From assembly GCA_030374735.1 (NCBI GenBank), contig JASCIV010000005.1, positions 41,933 to 105,932 on the forward strand: a stretch of DNA of 64,000 bases, read 5' to 3'. Origin of the DNA: Gracilaria caudata. Its lineage: Eukaryota > Rhodophyta > Florideophyceae > Gracilariales > Gracilariaceae. Every line of letters starts with the position of its first letter. The first letter of the stretch is position 1. The notes below the pieces were generated by a model. The model did not search any database, had not been told where the DNA came from, and saw only the letters and a list, made by a program, of their open reading frames with translations. Positions 19,204 through 31,147 of this stretch are shown here, piece after piece. The position numbers and the translations under genes were made by a program.

Positions 19204-20883
19204 TCAATGCCAGAGAATCGCAATCCACCCCAAGACAGGTAAAACGATCACTGAAATTCCACAAGCCCACAGTCGCACCGTCGTCTCATCGTACAATCGA
19301 ATCACTTCAGAAAACGAGCGATCGCTCAACACCAGTTCCGTCAGACTCGGCGAAAACCATAGTGGAAGTCGTTTTGCAAGGACACTGCGTAATCTCGAGC
19401 TCACCACTTGCACTGCCACCTTCATACGCGATACTCGATCAGCAGGAAAGCCTGCAAATCTGCGCACAACATCCAACAATGCTCTCACGTCCTTTCCACG
19501 TTCCATTTCGTACCCTTCAACAAACTCCTTGATCGTACTATCTAAACTCAACGCATCCAAAACCTTCATTAGCACTTCCACGTCCTCCCATGCTGCATTC
19601 AAACCCTGACCCGTGTCTGGTGGAAATGAATGTGCTGCGTCTCCGAGGAATACCACCCCACCCGCTGCAGTACCATCACCCACTTGAACCACCAAAGATT
19701 CCACACGCGTCGAGTTGGGCAGTCTTAGTGGCTTGGCCTCCACGAACTTCTTCATGTTCTCCGGCGGTACATATGAACGCGCTTTGAGCTGAGGTAGTAC
19801 TTCGTCGAATAATTTGTAGCCTTGGTCAACAGTCTTCAACGACCACAATGCGCTTTCTGCCGGTTGTACTGTTGTCGCAATTCTGCCCCCACAACGAGTG
19901 CTCATTGCAGAGCTCATGGGAAACAAAGTAAACCAAAATGCCTTGTTGCTTGAGACTCCTTTCTTCGGTGATATGAGATGTGTAGCGACAGTTTCTTCGG
20001 GGAGAATACTTTCATTAATAAGCTCATTGGCTACGTATCTTTCGGGCAACGCAATTGACTTAACAAACTTTCCAGTAGACGGGGTAGGCAGCGAATCTTC
20101 TCCTAGTCCGTGCGAACTCTGAAATAGATCATTGTTCTCAATGGCGGCCTTACGGAGAGTTTTGCTCACAATGCTATTCTTTCCATCACAGGCGAGCAGG
20201 AGCTTTGTGCGGATGCCATATTGCTCTTCACCACAGCTCAAGCACACTTGCATCTCTCCAGAGTCATCATAAGCCACATCAGTGACCCTAGTTTGCTTCA
20301 GTACAGTCAGGGTTTTGAAGTCTCTCGAGAATTCTTGAAGTAATTCAACGAGAGAGATCCTGGTGTGGAAAATACGAGAAACTGGTCCATCAGAAGTCAT
20401 GGCACTTCTGAACTCCTTTAAAACACCATCGGCATTCAAGCTGGTTCGGCGTATAGCTCGGTAAGGTACACCACTTTGTTTTACGGCTCGCAATAGAGAA
20501 GGAGACTCTCGCAGAGCCCCCAAACCACGACGTGTAATCCCAAGGGCGCACGCCTTCAATGGATCAAAGCGGCTGAGGTCATCGTCTTGTTCCACCACAG
20601 TTACAGGAATGTTTCGTTGGGCCATGAAAATTGCGGTAAGAAGCCCAGTCGGCCCACCTCCGACGATTACCGTATTTGCATCTCGAACGGCATCCGGGAT
20701 ATTACTCTTTTTCTGATTCAATGGTGTCGCCATTGTCATCAATCTCGCTGGTGAAGCTAGGCATCGTTGGTACGTCCCCAGGTAAGACCTACATTGAAAA
20801 TTATCGCTCTTAAGATCACGAGAAACAAAGTTCGACGGCGCCGTTATTGGCTGGAAGCTACAGAATGCGATATATTTAGCCAT
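19204..20883 (-). CDS. FAD-dependent monooxygenase, copy A
   Basis: A 559-residue class A flavoprotein monooxygenase of the p-hydroxybenzoate hydroxylase / kynurenine 3-monooxygenase superfamily. I start at ATG 20883; the open frame upstream begins with TTG, and copy C starts at the matching ATG. The leader of ~70 residues may be an organelle-targeting sequence. Motifs: VIVGGGPTGLLTAIF (FAD-binding GxGxxG), LLLACDGKNSIV (DG motif) and GDAAHSFPPDTGQGLN (second FAD motif). A hydrophobic C-terminal segment (ISVIVLPVLGWIAIL) looks like a membrane anchor, as in kynurenine monooxygenase. The substrate is unknown. It is by eye about 80% identical to copy C over its full length and faces the opposite way. 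Confidence 0.85.
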   Translation of the reverse strand: MAKYIAFCSFQPITAPSNFVSRDLKSDNFQCRSYLGTYQRCLASPARLMTMATPLNQKKSNIPDAVRDANTVIVGGGPTGLLTAIFMAQRNIPVTVVEQDDDLSRFDPLKACALGITRRGLGALRESPSLLRAVKQSGVPYRAIRRTSLNADGVLKEFRSAMTSDGPVSRIFHTRISLVELLQEFSRDFKTLTVLKQTRVTDVAYDDSGEMQVCLSCGEEQYGIRTKLLLACDGKNSIVSKTLRKAAIENNDLFQSSHGLGEDSLPTPSTGKFVKSIALPERYVANELINESILPEETVATHLISPKKGVSSNKAFWFTLFPMSSAMSTRCGGRIATTVQPAESALWSLKTVDQGYKLFDEVLPQLKARSYVPPENMKKFVEAKPLRLPNSTRVESLVVQVGDGTAAGGVVFLGDAAHSFPPDTGQGLNAAWEDVEVLMKVLDALSLDSTIKEFVEGYEMERGKDVRALLDVVRRFAGFPADRVSRMKVAVQVVSSRLRSVLAKRLPLWFSPSLTELVLSDRSFSEVIRLYDETTVRLWACGISVIVLPVLGWIAILWH

Positions 20884-21602
20884 GATAACTCTGGTATTTG
20901 GCAAGCTAAAGGGTTAGGTCACCGATGGCCGGGGGTGGTGATGAGTATATCTTTGATAGACAAGATATGTGAGGAGTAAAGAGATACAAGCTGCAACTCC
21001 AAATTACTTGAGGCGTTGTACGCTATCGATATCCTGGCAAGCTGGTTTTGGCTCTTATCTCCTTCGGTTTGCCAAGGGTGTAGGTCATAGTGTCCGTAAT
21101 CAGAGGGCTTTCGCATAACAAGGGCAACACGTGCGTTTGCAGCGGGGAAGCTGTGCATGATTACCAAGCGGAACTGCGCGACCTTCGTGGTGGAGATGCC
21201 GCGAAGGGTTGACGGGCCAGAACGCCACCCGCTCAAAAGCGGCTCTTATCTACAGCTCGATACCTCTGACAAGAACCATGCTGATCGCAGCTTTCGAAAT
21301 TTCTGGCTGGGATGAAAGCTTATTTGCGTCTGGTTTACACATGACTTGACCACCGTACCGTTGTGCTTTCGGAATGACTCCTATCTTTGTGCTCGAGATT
21401 TACCCAGGCAACAACGTCAATCCAAGCCGGATTTCAATTAGCGCATTGTGAAGTGATACACGTAAATGAAGGCTCGTTCACTTCTTGCTATGGAAAGGGC
21501 GCTTACTCTCGAATCCGCTTGACTCCTCCCAACAAAAGAAAGGCGCTGCCAAGGTGCAGTCAACGCGCGTTCCACTGCGGGAGCCATTGACTCTGAAGAA
21601 CG
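20884..21602. promoter_or_regulatory. Divergent upstream region of monooxygenases A and B
   Basis: A 719-bp region between the start codons of copies A (minus) and B (plus). The ~65 bp next to copy A (for example the reverse complement of gatgagtat... at 20939-20948 and the GGCCATCG-GTGACCTA block) recur upstream of copy C, so the proximal promoter was duplicated with the gene. No gene lies here. Confidence 0.5.
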
Positions 21603-23381
21603 ATGGTGAGTGATATTTGTGTGAAGTTCGAATCGATCTACATAACTGGTCATTTGGAAGCAAGGAATCAAACCTTAAGGCGCGGAACTTACCCTTTCTA
21701 CAACCCCTTCGTCTCAGGATATACTGCCTTCACCGGTGTAGCGAAGGTAGTATCACCTTCGAAATTAGTTCCTCGGGAGCGCTTTGTCTCCACTCGCCAA
21801 CGTCACTTCTACCAAAGGACGTCCAAGCGATGCGTCATTCCTTCGGCGAGATCCATGACTATGGTGACACAAGCTCGTCAACATAGTAGCACAATCCCAG
21901 AGGCCGTTCGAGATGCAAACACAGTCATCGTTGGAGGTGGGCCAACTGGACTACTTACGGCAATTTTTATGGCACAACGTAACATTCCAGTCACGGTGAT
22001 AGAACAAGACGACGATTTCAGCCGTTTTGACCCCTCCAGAACGTATACTCTTCGGTTGAATGAACGTGGGTGCAAAGTTCTCCGTCAAGTGCCAAAACTG
22101 TTGCGGAGAGTGGCCAAGGATGGTGTAGTCGCCACGAATCGGTTCCTAATCCTGCACAAACCGGATGGTACTTGCAAGACATTGAAATTTATCTCCCCAC
22201 CAACAGATGGCGTTCGGTACATCTTGACTCCCAGAATTTCGTTAGTGGAAAGCCTCCAGTCATATGCCGCAGAACTTGAGCATATCAAATTGCTTAAGAA
22301 GACCCAAGTAACTAATGTGATATATCACTCACAGAGGGATATGGAAGTCCGTGTGAACTGTGAAGGAAAGGAATTCGGCATTCATTCTAAGCTTATTCTC
22401 GCTTGTGACGGGCGGAAAAGTATATTAGGTGAAACCTTGAGATCTGCCGACTCGGTCAACGATGGACTTTTTCGAAGCACGAATGGACTAGGAACGGATT
22501 CCGTTCCCACACTGACAAGCGGACGGCTCTGCAAATCGATTGTACTGCAAGAAAACTATAACTCTCGTGAACCTGAATTTGAAGAGGATCTCACTGACTT
22601 CTCAGTCCTCCGCCAATTCCTGCCCACAAACGGGCGTTCTGATAAACACAGTATCTGGTTCGGTGTATTTAATACGTCCAAAGCAATGCGAGATCGTTGT
22701 GAGGGGATTATCGGAATCGTCTCTTATTTGCCTGAGACAGAATTGCACTCTGCGAAAACAGTCGAAGATGGTTACAATCTGTTCGAGGAAATACTTCCAC
22801 AACTTAACAGTCGGTCATGTATCAGCCCTGAAAGTATGAAGAAGTTCATTGAAGCTAGACCATTGCGGTTCCCGAAGTCGTCGCGGGTCGAATCCCTGGT
22901 GGTACATGTGGGCTCCACTCCATCAGCAGGTGTTGTTTTCCTTGGAGATGCGGCTCACTCCTTCCCCCCAGATGCTGGACAAGGTGTGAATTCGGCCTTT
23001 GAGGATGTACTGGTGTTCACCCAGGTCCTAGACGGGATGGATAAAAATGCTAGCATTGAAGATATCTTACGAGAATATGAAGCGGAACGAGACGCAGATG
23101 TGAGAGCGTTGACGACTATTGTTCGTCGCACAGCCACGCCCGTTGGGGGGTTTTCACCTAAACTTTTGTTTCGAATATGGAACCACAAAGCACGGGGACT
23201 TCTCGCAAAGCTGTTTCCAAACGTGTTTTATCCGAGTTTGTTTGATGCAATGGAAAAGAACTATGCGTATCGAGATGCTCTACGATTGCACGATCTGACC
23301 ACGACGAGATTGTTGGCCATGGCGGCCCTGATTCCATGCGCAACCATTCTTGGGGGTCTCGGTTTGCTTGCAATAAAATAG
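21603..23381 (+). CDS. FAD-dependent monooxygenase, copy B (diverged)
   Basis: A 592-residue paralog of the flanking copies, roughly half identical to them by eye. It keeps VIVGGGPTGLLTAIF, LILACDGRKSIL and GDAAHSFPPDAGQGVN, and a hydrophobic C-terminus (LLAMAALIPCATILGGLGLL). The start is less certain: ATG 21603 is the only in-frame Met before MTMVTQARQ, and the leader from it is about 30 residues longer than in A and C with no similarity over the first part. The ATG is followed by GTGAGT, a good 5' splice site, so an upstream or spliced first exon is possible. It shares its upstream region with copy A. The substrate is unknown. Confidence 0.8.
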   Translation: MVSDICVKFESIYITGHLEARNQTLRRGTYPFYNPFVSGYTAFTGVAKVVSPSKLVPRERFVSTRQRHFYQRTSKRCVIPSARSMTMVTQARQHSSTIPEAVRDANTVIVGGGPTGLLTAIFMAQRNIPVTVIEQDDDFSRFDPSRTYTLRLNERGCKVLRQVPKLLRRVAKDGVVATNRFLILHKPDGTCKTLKFISPPTDGVRYILTPRISLVESLQSYAAELEHIKLLKKTQVTNVIYHSQRDMEVRVNCEGKEFGIHSKLILACDGRKSILGETLRSADSVNDGLFRSTNGLGTDSVPTLTSGRLCKSIVLQENYNSREPEFEEDLTDFSVLRQFLPTNGRSDKHSIWFGVFNTSKAMRDRCEGIIGIVSYLPETELHSAKTVEDGYNLFEEILPQLNSRSCISPESMKKFIEARPLRFPKSSRVESLVVHVGSTPSAGVVFLGDAAHSFPPDAGQGVNSAFEDVLVFTQVLDGMDKNASIEDILREYEAERDADVRALTTIVRRTATPVGGFSPKLLFRIWNHKARGLLAKLFPNVFYPSLFDAMEKNYAYRDALRLHDLTTTRLLAMAALIPCATILGGLGLLAIK

Positions 23382-23652
23382 AGTAAGACAGTCGTTCAGT
23401 AATGCTGGGTGACTCTACTGAAGCAAACTGAAGTTGTTGTTGCGCAACCCCTTGGCCATAGAAGTTCACTGCCATAAGACGGCGTATCGGATGTGCATAG
23501 TTAACGTTCGCCGTGCAACCGTGTACCCTGATTCCTGTAACGACAAGTACGGCGGCAGCGCGCTCTGCTTGAACTAACAACGAAGCAGTTTTGCAGCGAA
23601 GCGCAGCCACCTCAAGCGCGCAGCAAACAGAGAAAAGGCGGCGTCAGGTGCG

Positions 23653-24394
23653 CTACTGAGTCGAGTGCACAAGCGTCTGAATGCGCTGCTGTGACAAGCC
23701 CAACTGGTACAACACATCGCTCAAGGATCTCTGGTTCACGCGGTACACGGCACTTGGCGCGGTGCTGCACCGCCGGCTTGGGTGTGGAACGCAACGCCCA
23801 GCCCCGCGCTCTGCGTCATCAGCAGGTCATTGGAGGGGTTGCCCACCGCCAAATCTGCACACTGCGCAGTCCAAATCGCTGCGCCAACATTGTCAACGTA
23901 TCGCTCTTGTACTGCGCGTCCACAATCTCGCCCAACGTGCGTCATGCCAATCATCCAATATGCGCATCCACCTCCAATCGGTTCGCAAACGAAAAGTCCA
24001 GCCCTAGCGCATCGCGCATAGATCCGCCAGGAAATGAAAGCCCCGGGATACCACCGCCGTCTTACAGCCCATCGAACTGAACACGCTCACCCTTTCAAAA
24101 CCACCTGGGGTAAGCTTGACGCCACCCTTCACCGCATCCAACGCGCTCGCCCAAAGCCCCCTTCAACAACATCACGCGCTGCGAAAGCGCTTCGCGACAC
24201 GCAATCTCGCCATTGATCACGCGATGCGTGATACTCTCACAAAGTAGCTGCACATTCATCTCCGCCGCAAGCCCGTCAGTCGTTTCCTGCGCAATCAACG
24301 TGGAATCCAGATCGAACACCGCCAAACGCTTTGCTTCTCTCGCCACGCTCTCTGTCTGTAACACCAAGTCAGCAGCATGATGCGCACAACCCAC
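23653..24394 (-). pseudogene. Phosphoserine phosphatase pseudogene
   Basis: Similarity to SerB/PSP runs in order along the minus strand but jumps between frames and crosses stop codons. The segments are: RLAVFDLDSTLIAQETTDG (the DxDST nucleophile motif, ~24320-24270) through RVMLLKGALGERV; VKLTPGGFERV and GCKTAVVS in a second frame (24120-24007); LGLDFSFANRLEVD and GEIVDAQYKSDTLTMLAQRF back in the first frame; LAVGNPSNDLLMTQSAGLG in another frame; and SDVLYQLGLSQQRIQ ending at a stop at 23653-23655. At least four frame changes and several stops separate them. The usual GDGxND metal motif has become GNPSND. The intact enzyme makes serine from phosphoserine. Sequencing error cannot explain so many lesions; introns are unlikely because the jumps fall inside motifs. 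Confidence 0.8.
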
Positions 24395-24443
24395 CTCAAG
24401 AAACCATAGGCTCCTTGCTGTTTGCTCAGATCATTGACTTCTT

Positions 24444-25766
<1,323 letters not shown>

Positions 25767-25832
25767 TTACCAGAAGGTAAAGGGGGTGAAGGATTTCGGG
25801 AGATCTGAGCCAAACCAGAAACCATCGGTGCA

Positions 25833-25862
25833 GGTACGACGGTAGCGTTCTACCGTCGTACC
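25833..25862. repeat. Perfect 13-bp inverted repeat, 4-nt loop
   Basis: ggtacgacggtag at 25833-25845 and its exact complement at 25850-25862, separated by CGTT. It lies between DIM1 and monooxygenase C. The core GGTAGCGTTCTACC recurs at 54970-54983. Confidence 0.8.
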
Positions 25863-26019
25863 AGTCGCTCAAATAATACTACATACTGTTCGCATCTACA
25901 CGTTCTCTCTCTCTCTGGTAGTTAACTGTATCTCTTCCTCCATATCTTCTGGATCATCATCATTACTCATCACCACACTTGGCCATCGTTGACCTAGCCC
26001 GCGGAATCTCCGAGCTATC

Positions 26020-27699
26020 ATGACCAACTACATGACATTCTCTAGCTTCCAGCCAATGACGTCGCCATCGAACTTTGTTTATCGACACCTAAAAGGCGAT
26101 AATAATCAATGTGAGGCACACCTCAAAGCGTACCCACGATGCCTACCTTCCCCCGCGAGAATAAGGACAATGGCGACATCATTGAATCAGAACAAGAGCA
26201 CCACCCCGGATGCTGTTCGAGATGCAAATACGGTAATCGTCGGGGGTGGGCCGACTGGACTTCTCACCGCAATATTCATGGCCCAACGAAACATTCCTGT
26301 AACTGTAGTGGAACAAGATGACGACCTCAGCCGCTTTGATCCATTGAAAGCCTACGCACTTGGGATTAACCATCGTGGTTTGCGGACATTGGGAGAGTTT
26401 CCTTCCCTATTACAAGCCATAAAAGAGCGTGGTGTACCTTACCGAGCTTTGCGCCAAACCAACTTGAACGCCGATGGTACCTCGAAGGAATTAACAAATG
26501 GCATGAGCTTTGAAGGCCCAACCTCTCGTATTTTCCACACCAGGATCTCTCTTGTTGAATTACTTCAAGAATACTCGAAGAACTTCAAAACCCTGACACT
26601 GCTGAAGCAAACTAGAGTCACTAATGTGGCTTATGGTGACACTGGAGAGATGCAAGTGTACTTGAGATGTGCTGAAGAGCAATATGGTATCCGCACAAAG
26701 CTCCTACTCGCCTGTGATGGAAAGAATAGCATTGTGAGTAAAACTCTCCGTAAGGCGGCCATTAATAACAGTGATCTATTTCAGAGTTCGCACGGGCTAG
26801 GAGAAAACTCGCTCCCTACTCCCACTACTGGAAGGCTTGTTAAGTCAATTGCTTTACATGAGGAATACGTAGCTAACGAACTTACTAACGATAGCAATCT
26901 CCCTGAAGAAACTGTCACCATACGTCGCATATTACCAAAGAGAGGACTCTCAAGTAACAAAGCGTTTTGGTTTACTCTGTTTCCTATGAGCTCTGACATG
27001 AGCAATCGATGTGGTGGGAGAATTGCGACCACGGTGCAACCGGCAGAAAGCGCATTGTGGTCGTTGAAGACTGTTGACCAGGGCTACGAATTATTCGACG
27101 AAGTACTACCTCAGCTCAAAGCGCGTTCATATGTATCGCCGGAAAACATGAAGAAGTTCGTGGAGGCCAAGCCACTAAGACTGCCCAACTCGACGCGTGT
27201 GGAATCTTTGGTGGTTCAAGTGGGTGATAGTACTGCAGCGGGTGGGGTGGTATTCCTCGGAGACGCGGCACATTCATTTCCACCAGACCGGGGCCAGGGG
27301 TTAAATTCAGCATGGGAGGACGTGGGAGTTCTGATGAAAGTGTTGGATGCGTTGAGTTCTGATAGTACGATCAAGGAGTTTGTTGAAGGGTATGAAATGG
27401 AACGTGGAAACGACGTGAGAGCGTTGATAGAATATGTACGCAGATCTACAGGCTTTGTTGCTGAGCGATTGTCATGGTCGGAGGTTGCGTTGCAAGTGGT
27501 GAGCTCGAGATTACGCAGTATACTTTCAAAACGACTTCCACGGTGGTTTTCGCCGAGTTTGACGGAACTAGTTTCGAGAGAGTGCTCGTTTTCAGAGGCG
27601 ATTCGATTGTACGATGAGACGACGGTGCGACTGTGGGCTTGTGGAATTTCAGTGATCGCTTTACCTCTCTTGGGTTTGGCTGCGGTTCTCAAGCATTGA
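26020..27699 (+). CDS. FAD-dependent monooxygenase, copy C
   Basis: A 559-residue protein, the same length as copy A and highly similar throughout; DNA identity is visibly higher still in the part encoding AFWFTLFPMSS to VVQVGD. It starts at ATG 26020 (MTNYMTFSSFQPM). It has VIVGGGPTGLLTAIF at ~75, LLLACDGKNSIV, GDAAHSFPPDRGQGLN and a hydrophobic C-terminal anchor (ISVIALPLLGLAAVL). In the second FAD motif Asp-Arg replaces the Asp-Thr of copy A, which probably does no harm. The family hydroxylates aromatic or isoprenoid substrates with NAD(P)H and O2; the substrate here is unknown. The similarity to copy A continues about 60 bp into the promoter (ctcatcacca...GGCCATCG). Confidence 0.85.
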   Translation: MTNYMTFSSFQPMTSPSNFVYRHLKGDNNQCEAHLKAYPRCLPSPARIRTMATSLNQNKSTTPDAVRDANTVIVGGGPTGLLTAIFMAQRNIPVTVVEQDDDLSRFDPLKAYALGINHRGLRTLGEFPSLLQAIKERGVPYRALRQTNLNADGTSKELTNGMSFEGPTSRIFHTRISLVELLQEYSKNFKTLTLLKQTRVTNVAYGDTGEMQVYLRCAEEQYGIRTKLLLACDGKNSIVSKTLRKAAINNSDLFQSSHGLGENSLPTPTTGRLVKSIALHEEYVANELTNDSNLPEETVTIRRILPKRGLSSNKAFWFTLFPMSSDMSNRCGGRIATTVQPAESALWSLKTVDQGYELFDEVLPQLKARSYVSPENMKKFVEAKPLRLPNSTRVESLVVQVGDSTAAGGVVFLGDAAHSFPPDRGQGLNSAWEDVGVLMKVLDALSSDSTIKEFVEGYEMERGNDVRALIEYVRRSTGFVAERLSWSEVALQVVSSRLRSILSKRLPRWFSPSLTELVSRECSFSEAIRLYDETTVRLWACGISVIALPLLGLAAVLKH

Positions 27700-28873
27700 T
27701 GTTACGGTACCTTTGTTGTCTTTATTATGGTTTGCAACCGAGGACATTCGATGACAGATTGTTTGATACGCTAGATTGGCTTACATGCCAATGTGGTGAA
27801 GGAGTGGAAGGAGAGACGAAAAAGACATACGAGACACGAGCAGGGATCTATCTACCGTAGATGGGCATGGGCCTGATGCGTGGTGGAATATTAATAGAGC
27901 GCGGCAGTACGCGTGGGGCAGGGTTTCCATTGTAACTTGTAACGGTGGTTGAACGTGGTTGAACAGTTGAACCGTGTCTCATTCAAAGTTGTACTGGGAA
28001 GGTGACGGGGTTGGGACGGTACAAAGTTTGTACTACAAACGAGATGGATTCCACTATTGTGCGAAAGGTGAACGGGCGCTTACATGTCGGAGAGCGCATC
28101 GACGTCACCATCAACGCGATCGAGGAAATGTGAAGTTGTGGAGAAAGCCGAAAGCTGTGAGTGTGACATCAGCTGTGATCGCAGTTTTTGTGGTAACACG
28201 TGACCGACAAACCATTTGTGCGCGAGCAATCGCGATAAGCGTTCTCGCCGCCCAATCACATGCGGCGTGCCGAGATATGAAGATATTTTATTGGATATCT
28301 CTATCTGCTGTGCGCAGTGCGCATCTGCCTTTGGAGGAAAACTTGCGCGTGATGAGACAGGTGGCTGTGCATCATACCTCGTCACGTAGCGTCTCCTCTC
28401 TCGCCTTCGCGAGCGCCTTACAGCAAATGCACTCTCACAAGCCCCATCACGTGTAGCGGGGGGGCGAGCCGCACTGCTTACATGTCTATCGACGTCACTT
28501 CGCCCGCTAACTGCGCCGTTTCAACGGCTACAAACCCGCTTTCACAGCGTGACCGCGCTGCTTACGCTTGCCCTCGTCACATAAAACGGCATTTTTGCTT
28601 GCCCCCTCCCCAGCAACCACTGCGGTATCCTTACTTGCATTGCGCTGGCCCAATACGTATCGTGCGCCACTTTTCCTCACTACTTATCGCCCAGCGGACG
28701 CCCACGCTTTGTCTTCCCCCTGTCTGGTACGAGCTTGGGACCCCTGGGACTTCTCAACTGCCGTACTTGTTGTTCGCGGAGGTATTGGTCTCTATCCCCG
28801 CATTAAAGATTCACCTGGTCTCGCGCCTTGTACTGTCGTTCGCGTTGTGATTGTCGCTCACTAGCCACTCATC
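27700..28873. other. Intergenic, promoter region of the OSCA gene
   Basis: A 1.2-kb spacer. Short frames only. CCAAT motifs occur near 28251 and 28647. I see no RNA gene or repeat. Confidence 0.45.
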
Positions 28874-31147
28874 ATGGCGCTCGACAGCGAAACCGGTGGT
28901 TTCCTTATGGGCCTTGGTATTGCCGCTGCTGCTGCAATCGTGTTGACGCTTGCCTTTTGCATCCTGCGTACCCGAGTTCCAGACGTTTACTACCATCGAC
29001 GCTTGTTAAACACTCTCAAGCCATACGACGATTACAATGGCGAACGCGTCGGTCTTACGCATCCACCTCCGTCCGACTCTTTCTTCGGATGGATCAAACC
29101 GCTTTTCGTCACTCCCGAAAGCGAAGTCGCTCGTAAGATCGGCTTGGATGCCGCCATGTTTCTTCGTTTTCTTCGTACATGTTTAATCATTCTTGCTATC
29201 GTCGGCACCTTCTCAGTCGTCATTCTCATGCCTGTGTTTGGTACCGGACGAATCAATGACACCCTTACAGAGCCGGATGACCCCGATCGAGTATCGGGTT
29301 TGAAAATCGTCTCACTTGCAAATGTTCCGCCCAGGAATGGTCGATTGTGGGTTGTTACTATCACTGAGTTTGTTGTGGCCGCCGTTGTCATGTACTTCTT
29401 GAGGGCTGATTACAAGGCGTACGCGGACTATCGACGCGAGTATCGAAACTCTGAAACACCTGTCAACTATGCCTTGGCTGTGCTTGATATCCCGGAAGAA
29501 AGTCGTAACGAAGAAGCCATTCGTCGTCGATTCGAGCTTGTTGTCCCGGGTCAAGTTTCTGAAGTCGTCATCATGAAACAGTGTGCAAAGGCTGCCAAGC
29601 TGAAGACCAAGCTGGAAGCCGCCGTCACCAAACGCGAGCTTGCAGAGTACATCAAGTCAGTCAAAGGAGTCAGCCCTGAGTTCCGTCCCGGATTTTGTGG
29701 ATGCATGATGTGCCACAAACCCAAGGTGGACTCTCTGGAGTACTGGCAGGAGGAGCAGGAGAAGCTCAGCAAGGAACTGCTTGACGCCGGTAACGAAGCT
29801 GCTCTTACTCCGTCCGCCATTCTTGTTTTGAGCAACAAACGTGCTGCGTCCGTACTTGCACAGGCTAATGTGGCCACTTGCGCTACTGCCTGGAACATAT
29901 CTCGCGCGGGCGAGCCGAACAATATCAATTGGGCGGCGTTTTCTGTTCCGAGTTATCAAGCAGAAATACGTTCTATTGCGGTTGCTGCATTCGTCGTCGT
30001 TTTTACGTTGTTCTGGACCATTCCTGCCACAGCTATTGCTAGTTTGTTCAGTTTGAAGAAGCTCAGTGAATTGGACGCGTTCAAATGGACCAGCAAAATC
30101 GAGGAGGCTAGTCCTCGGCTGTCACAGCTAATTGAAGGTTTGCTTCCAGTCATCGTTATGTCTGTCCTCATCAGTTTGATTCCTACTCTATTTCGGGTTG
30201 TGGTGAGCCAAGAACGTGTTGTTTCGTACTCGGTTGTGGAAAGGAAGACAAGAGACTACTTCTATTTCTTTACCGTGTATGGTTCTTTCTTTGTGATTGT
30301 CCTTGGAAGTGCTGTCCTTCAAGATTTGCCTGGAATAATTGATGATCCGGTTCAGATCATTGACTCCTTGGCAAGTGGTGTGCCCGGGAATGGTATATTC
30401 TTTGCGACCTTCATCACTTGGCAGGCGCTTTTCTCGTTGCCATTGGTGATGAGTGGTATTGTGAGAGTTATTCTTCGCTTTATCCTGCTGAAGATATCCA
30501 AGACTGAACGTCAACAACGCAAGGCTCGCACCGGTGGTGGCTTGTTCCAATTCTTCCGCTACTCTGGGCATGCGATGCTCATAATGTTCCTTGCGCTGAT
30601 GTTCACGAGTTTCTCTCCCCTGGTTCCTCTTTGCGGTATAGTGTATTTTGGTGTTGCACTCCTTGGGTTCAAGTACATGTTGCTATTCAGTTGCCATCAA
30701 CCTTGGGAGGGCGGAGGTGATATGTACCCCGGTGCCTACTGGGGTACAGTTATCGGACTCGTGCTCAAGCAAGTGGTGGTAATTGCTGTGCTTGGTCTGA
30801 AGAGAGGGCCTGCTCAAGCAATTGTGTGTATCATTCCCACAATTGCAACAATCCTATTGTCGATGATTATTGCTCAGCGCTACCAGAGGATTGCTGAGCA
30901 TGGAAGCTTGCATGACATGTTTGAGAACTCATCAAAACTTGATGAAATTCCAAGCATATACCAGGGTTTGTACAAGCAGCCTGGTGCCACAGTCCCAGAG
31001 TTTGCAAACTTGAATGGTGTTGAGCAAGCGACTGACACCTACCAAGCCCCAGATTATGGAACAGAAAGTGATGGTCTTGAGTCTGAGCATCCAAACGAAC
31101 AAGTCGGATACGTCCCAGATCGTGCTGCGAAGAGAGAGGAAGTGTAA
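28874..31147 (+). CDS. OSCA/CSC1/TMEM63-family cation channel
   Basis: A 757-residue polytopic membrane protein of the hyperosmolality/stretch-gated calcium-permeable channel family (DUF221). It starts at ATG 28874. A first hydrophobic helix at ~8-30 is followed by the N-terminal RSN1_TM region (FLRTCLIILAIVGTFSVVIL), the cytosolic 10TM_putative_phosphate domain (~165-330, including FGC-like GFCGCMMCHKPK), and then the conserved core: NINWAAFSVPSYQAEIR, FWTIPATAIASLFSL, LIEGLLPVIVMSVLISLIP, YFYFFTVYGSFFVIVLGS and the FSPLVPLCGIVYFG helix. The length is normal for the family. Such channels report osmotic or mechanical stress in plants and yeasts, a sensible need for an intertidal alga. The gating stimulus is inferred from the family. 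Confidence 0.92.
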   Translation: MALDSETGGFLMGLGIAAAAAIVLTLAFCILRTRVPDVYYHRRLLNTLKPYDDYNGERVGLTHPPPSDSFFGWIKPLFVTPESEVARKIGLDAAMFLRFLRTCLIILAIVGTFSVVILMPVFGTGRINDTLTEPDDPDRVSGLKIVSLANVPPRNGRLWVVTITEFVVAAVVMYFLRADYKAYADYRREYRNSETPVNYALAVLDIPEESRNEEAIRRRFELVVPGQVSEVVIMKQCAKAAKLKTKLEAAVTKRELAEYIKSVKGVSPEFRPGFCGCMMCHKPKVDSLEYWQEEQEKLSKELLDAGNEAALTPSAILVLSNKRAASVLAQANVATCATAWNISRAGEPNNINWAAFSVPSYQAEIRSIAVAAFVVVFTLFWTIPATAIASLFSLKKLSELDAFKWTSKIEEASPRLSQLIEGLLPVIVMSVLISLIPTLFRVVVSQERVVSYSVVERKTRDYFYFFTVYGSFFVIVLGSAVLQDLPGIIDDPVQIIDSLASGVPGNGIFFATFITWQALFSLPLVMSGIVRVILRFILLKISKTERQQRKARTGGGLFQFFRYSGHAMLIMFLALMFTSFSPLVPLCGIVYFGVALLGFKYMLLFSCHQPWEGGGDMYPGAYWGTVIGLVLKQVVVIAVLGLKRGPAQAIVCIIPTIATILLSMIIAQRYQRIAEHGSLHDMFENSSKLDEIPSIYQGLYKQPGATVPEFANLNGVEQATDTYQAPDYGTESDGLESEHPNEQVGYVPDRAAKREEV

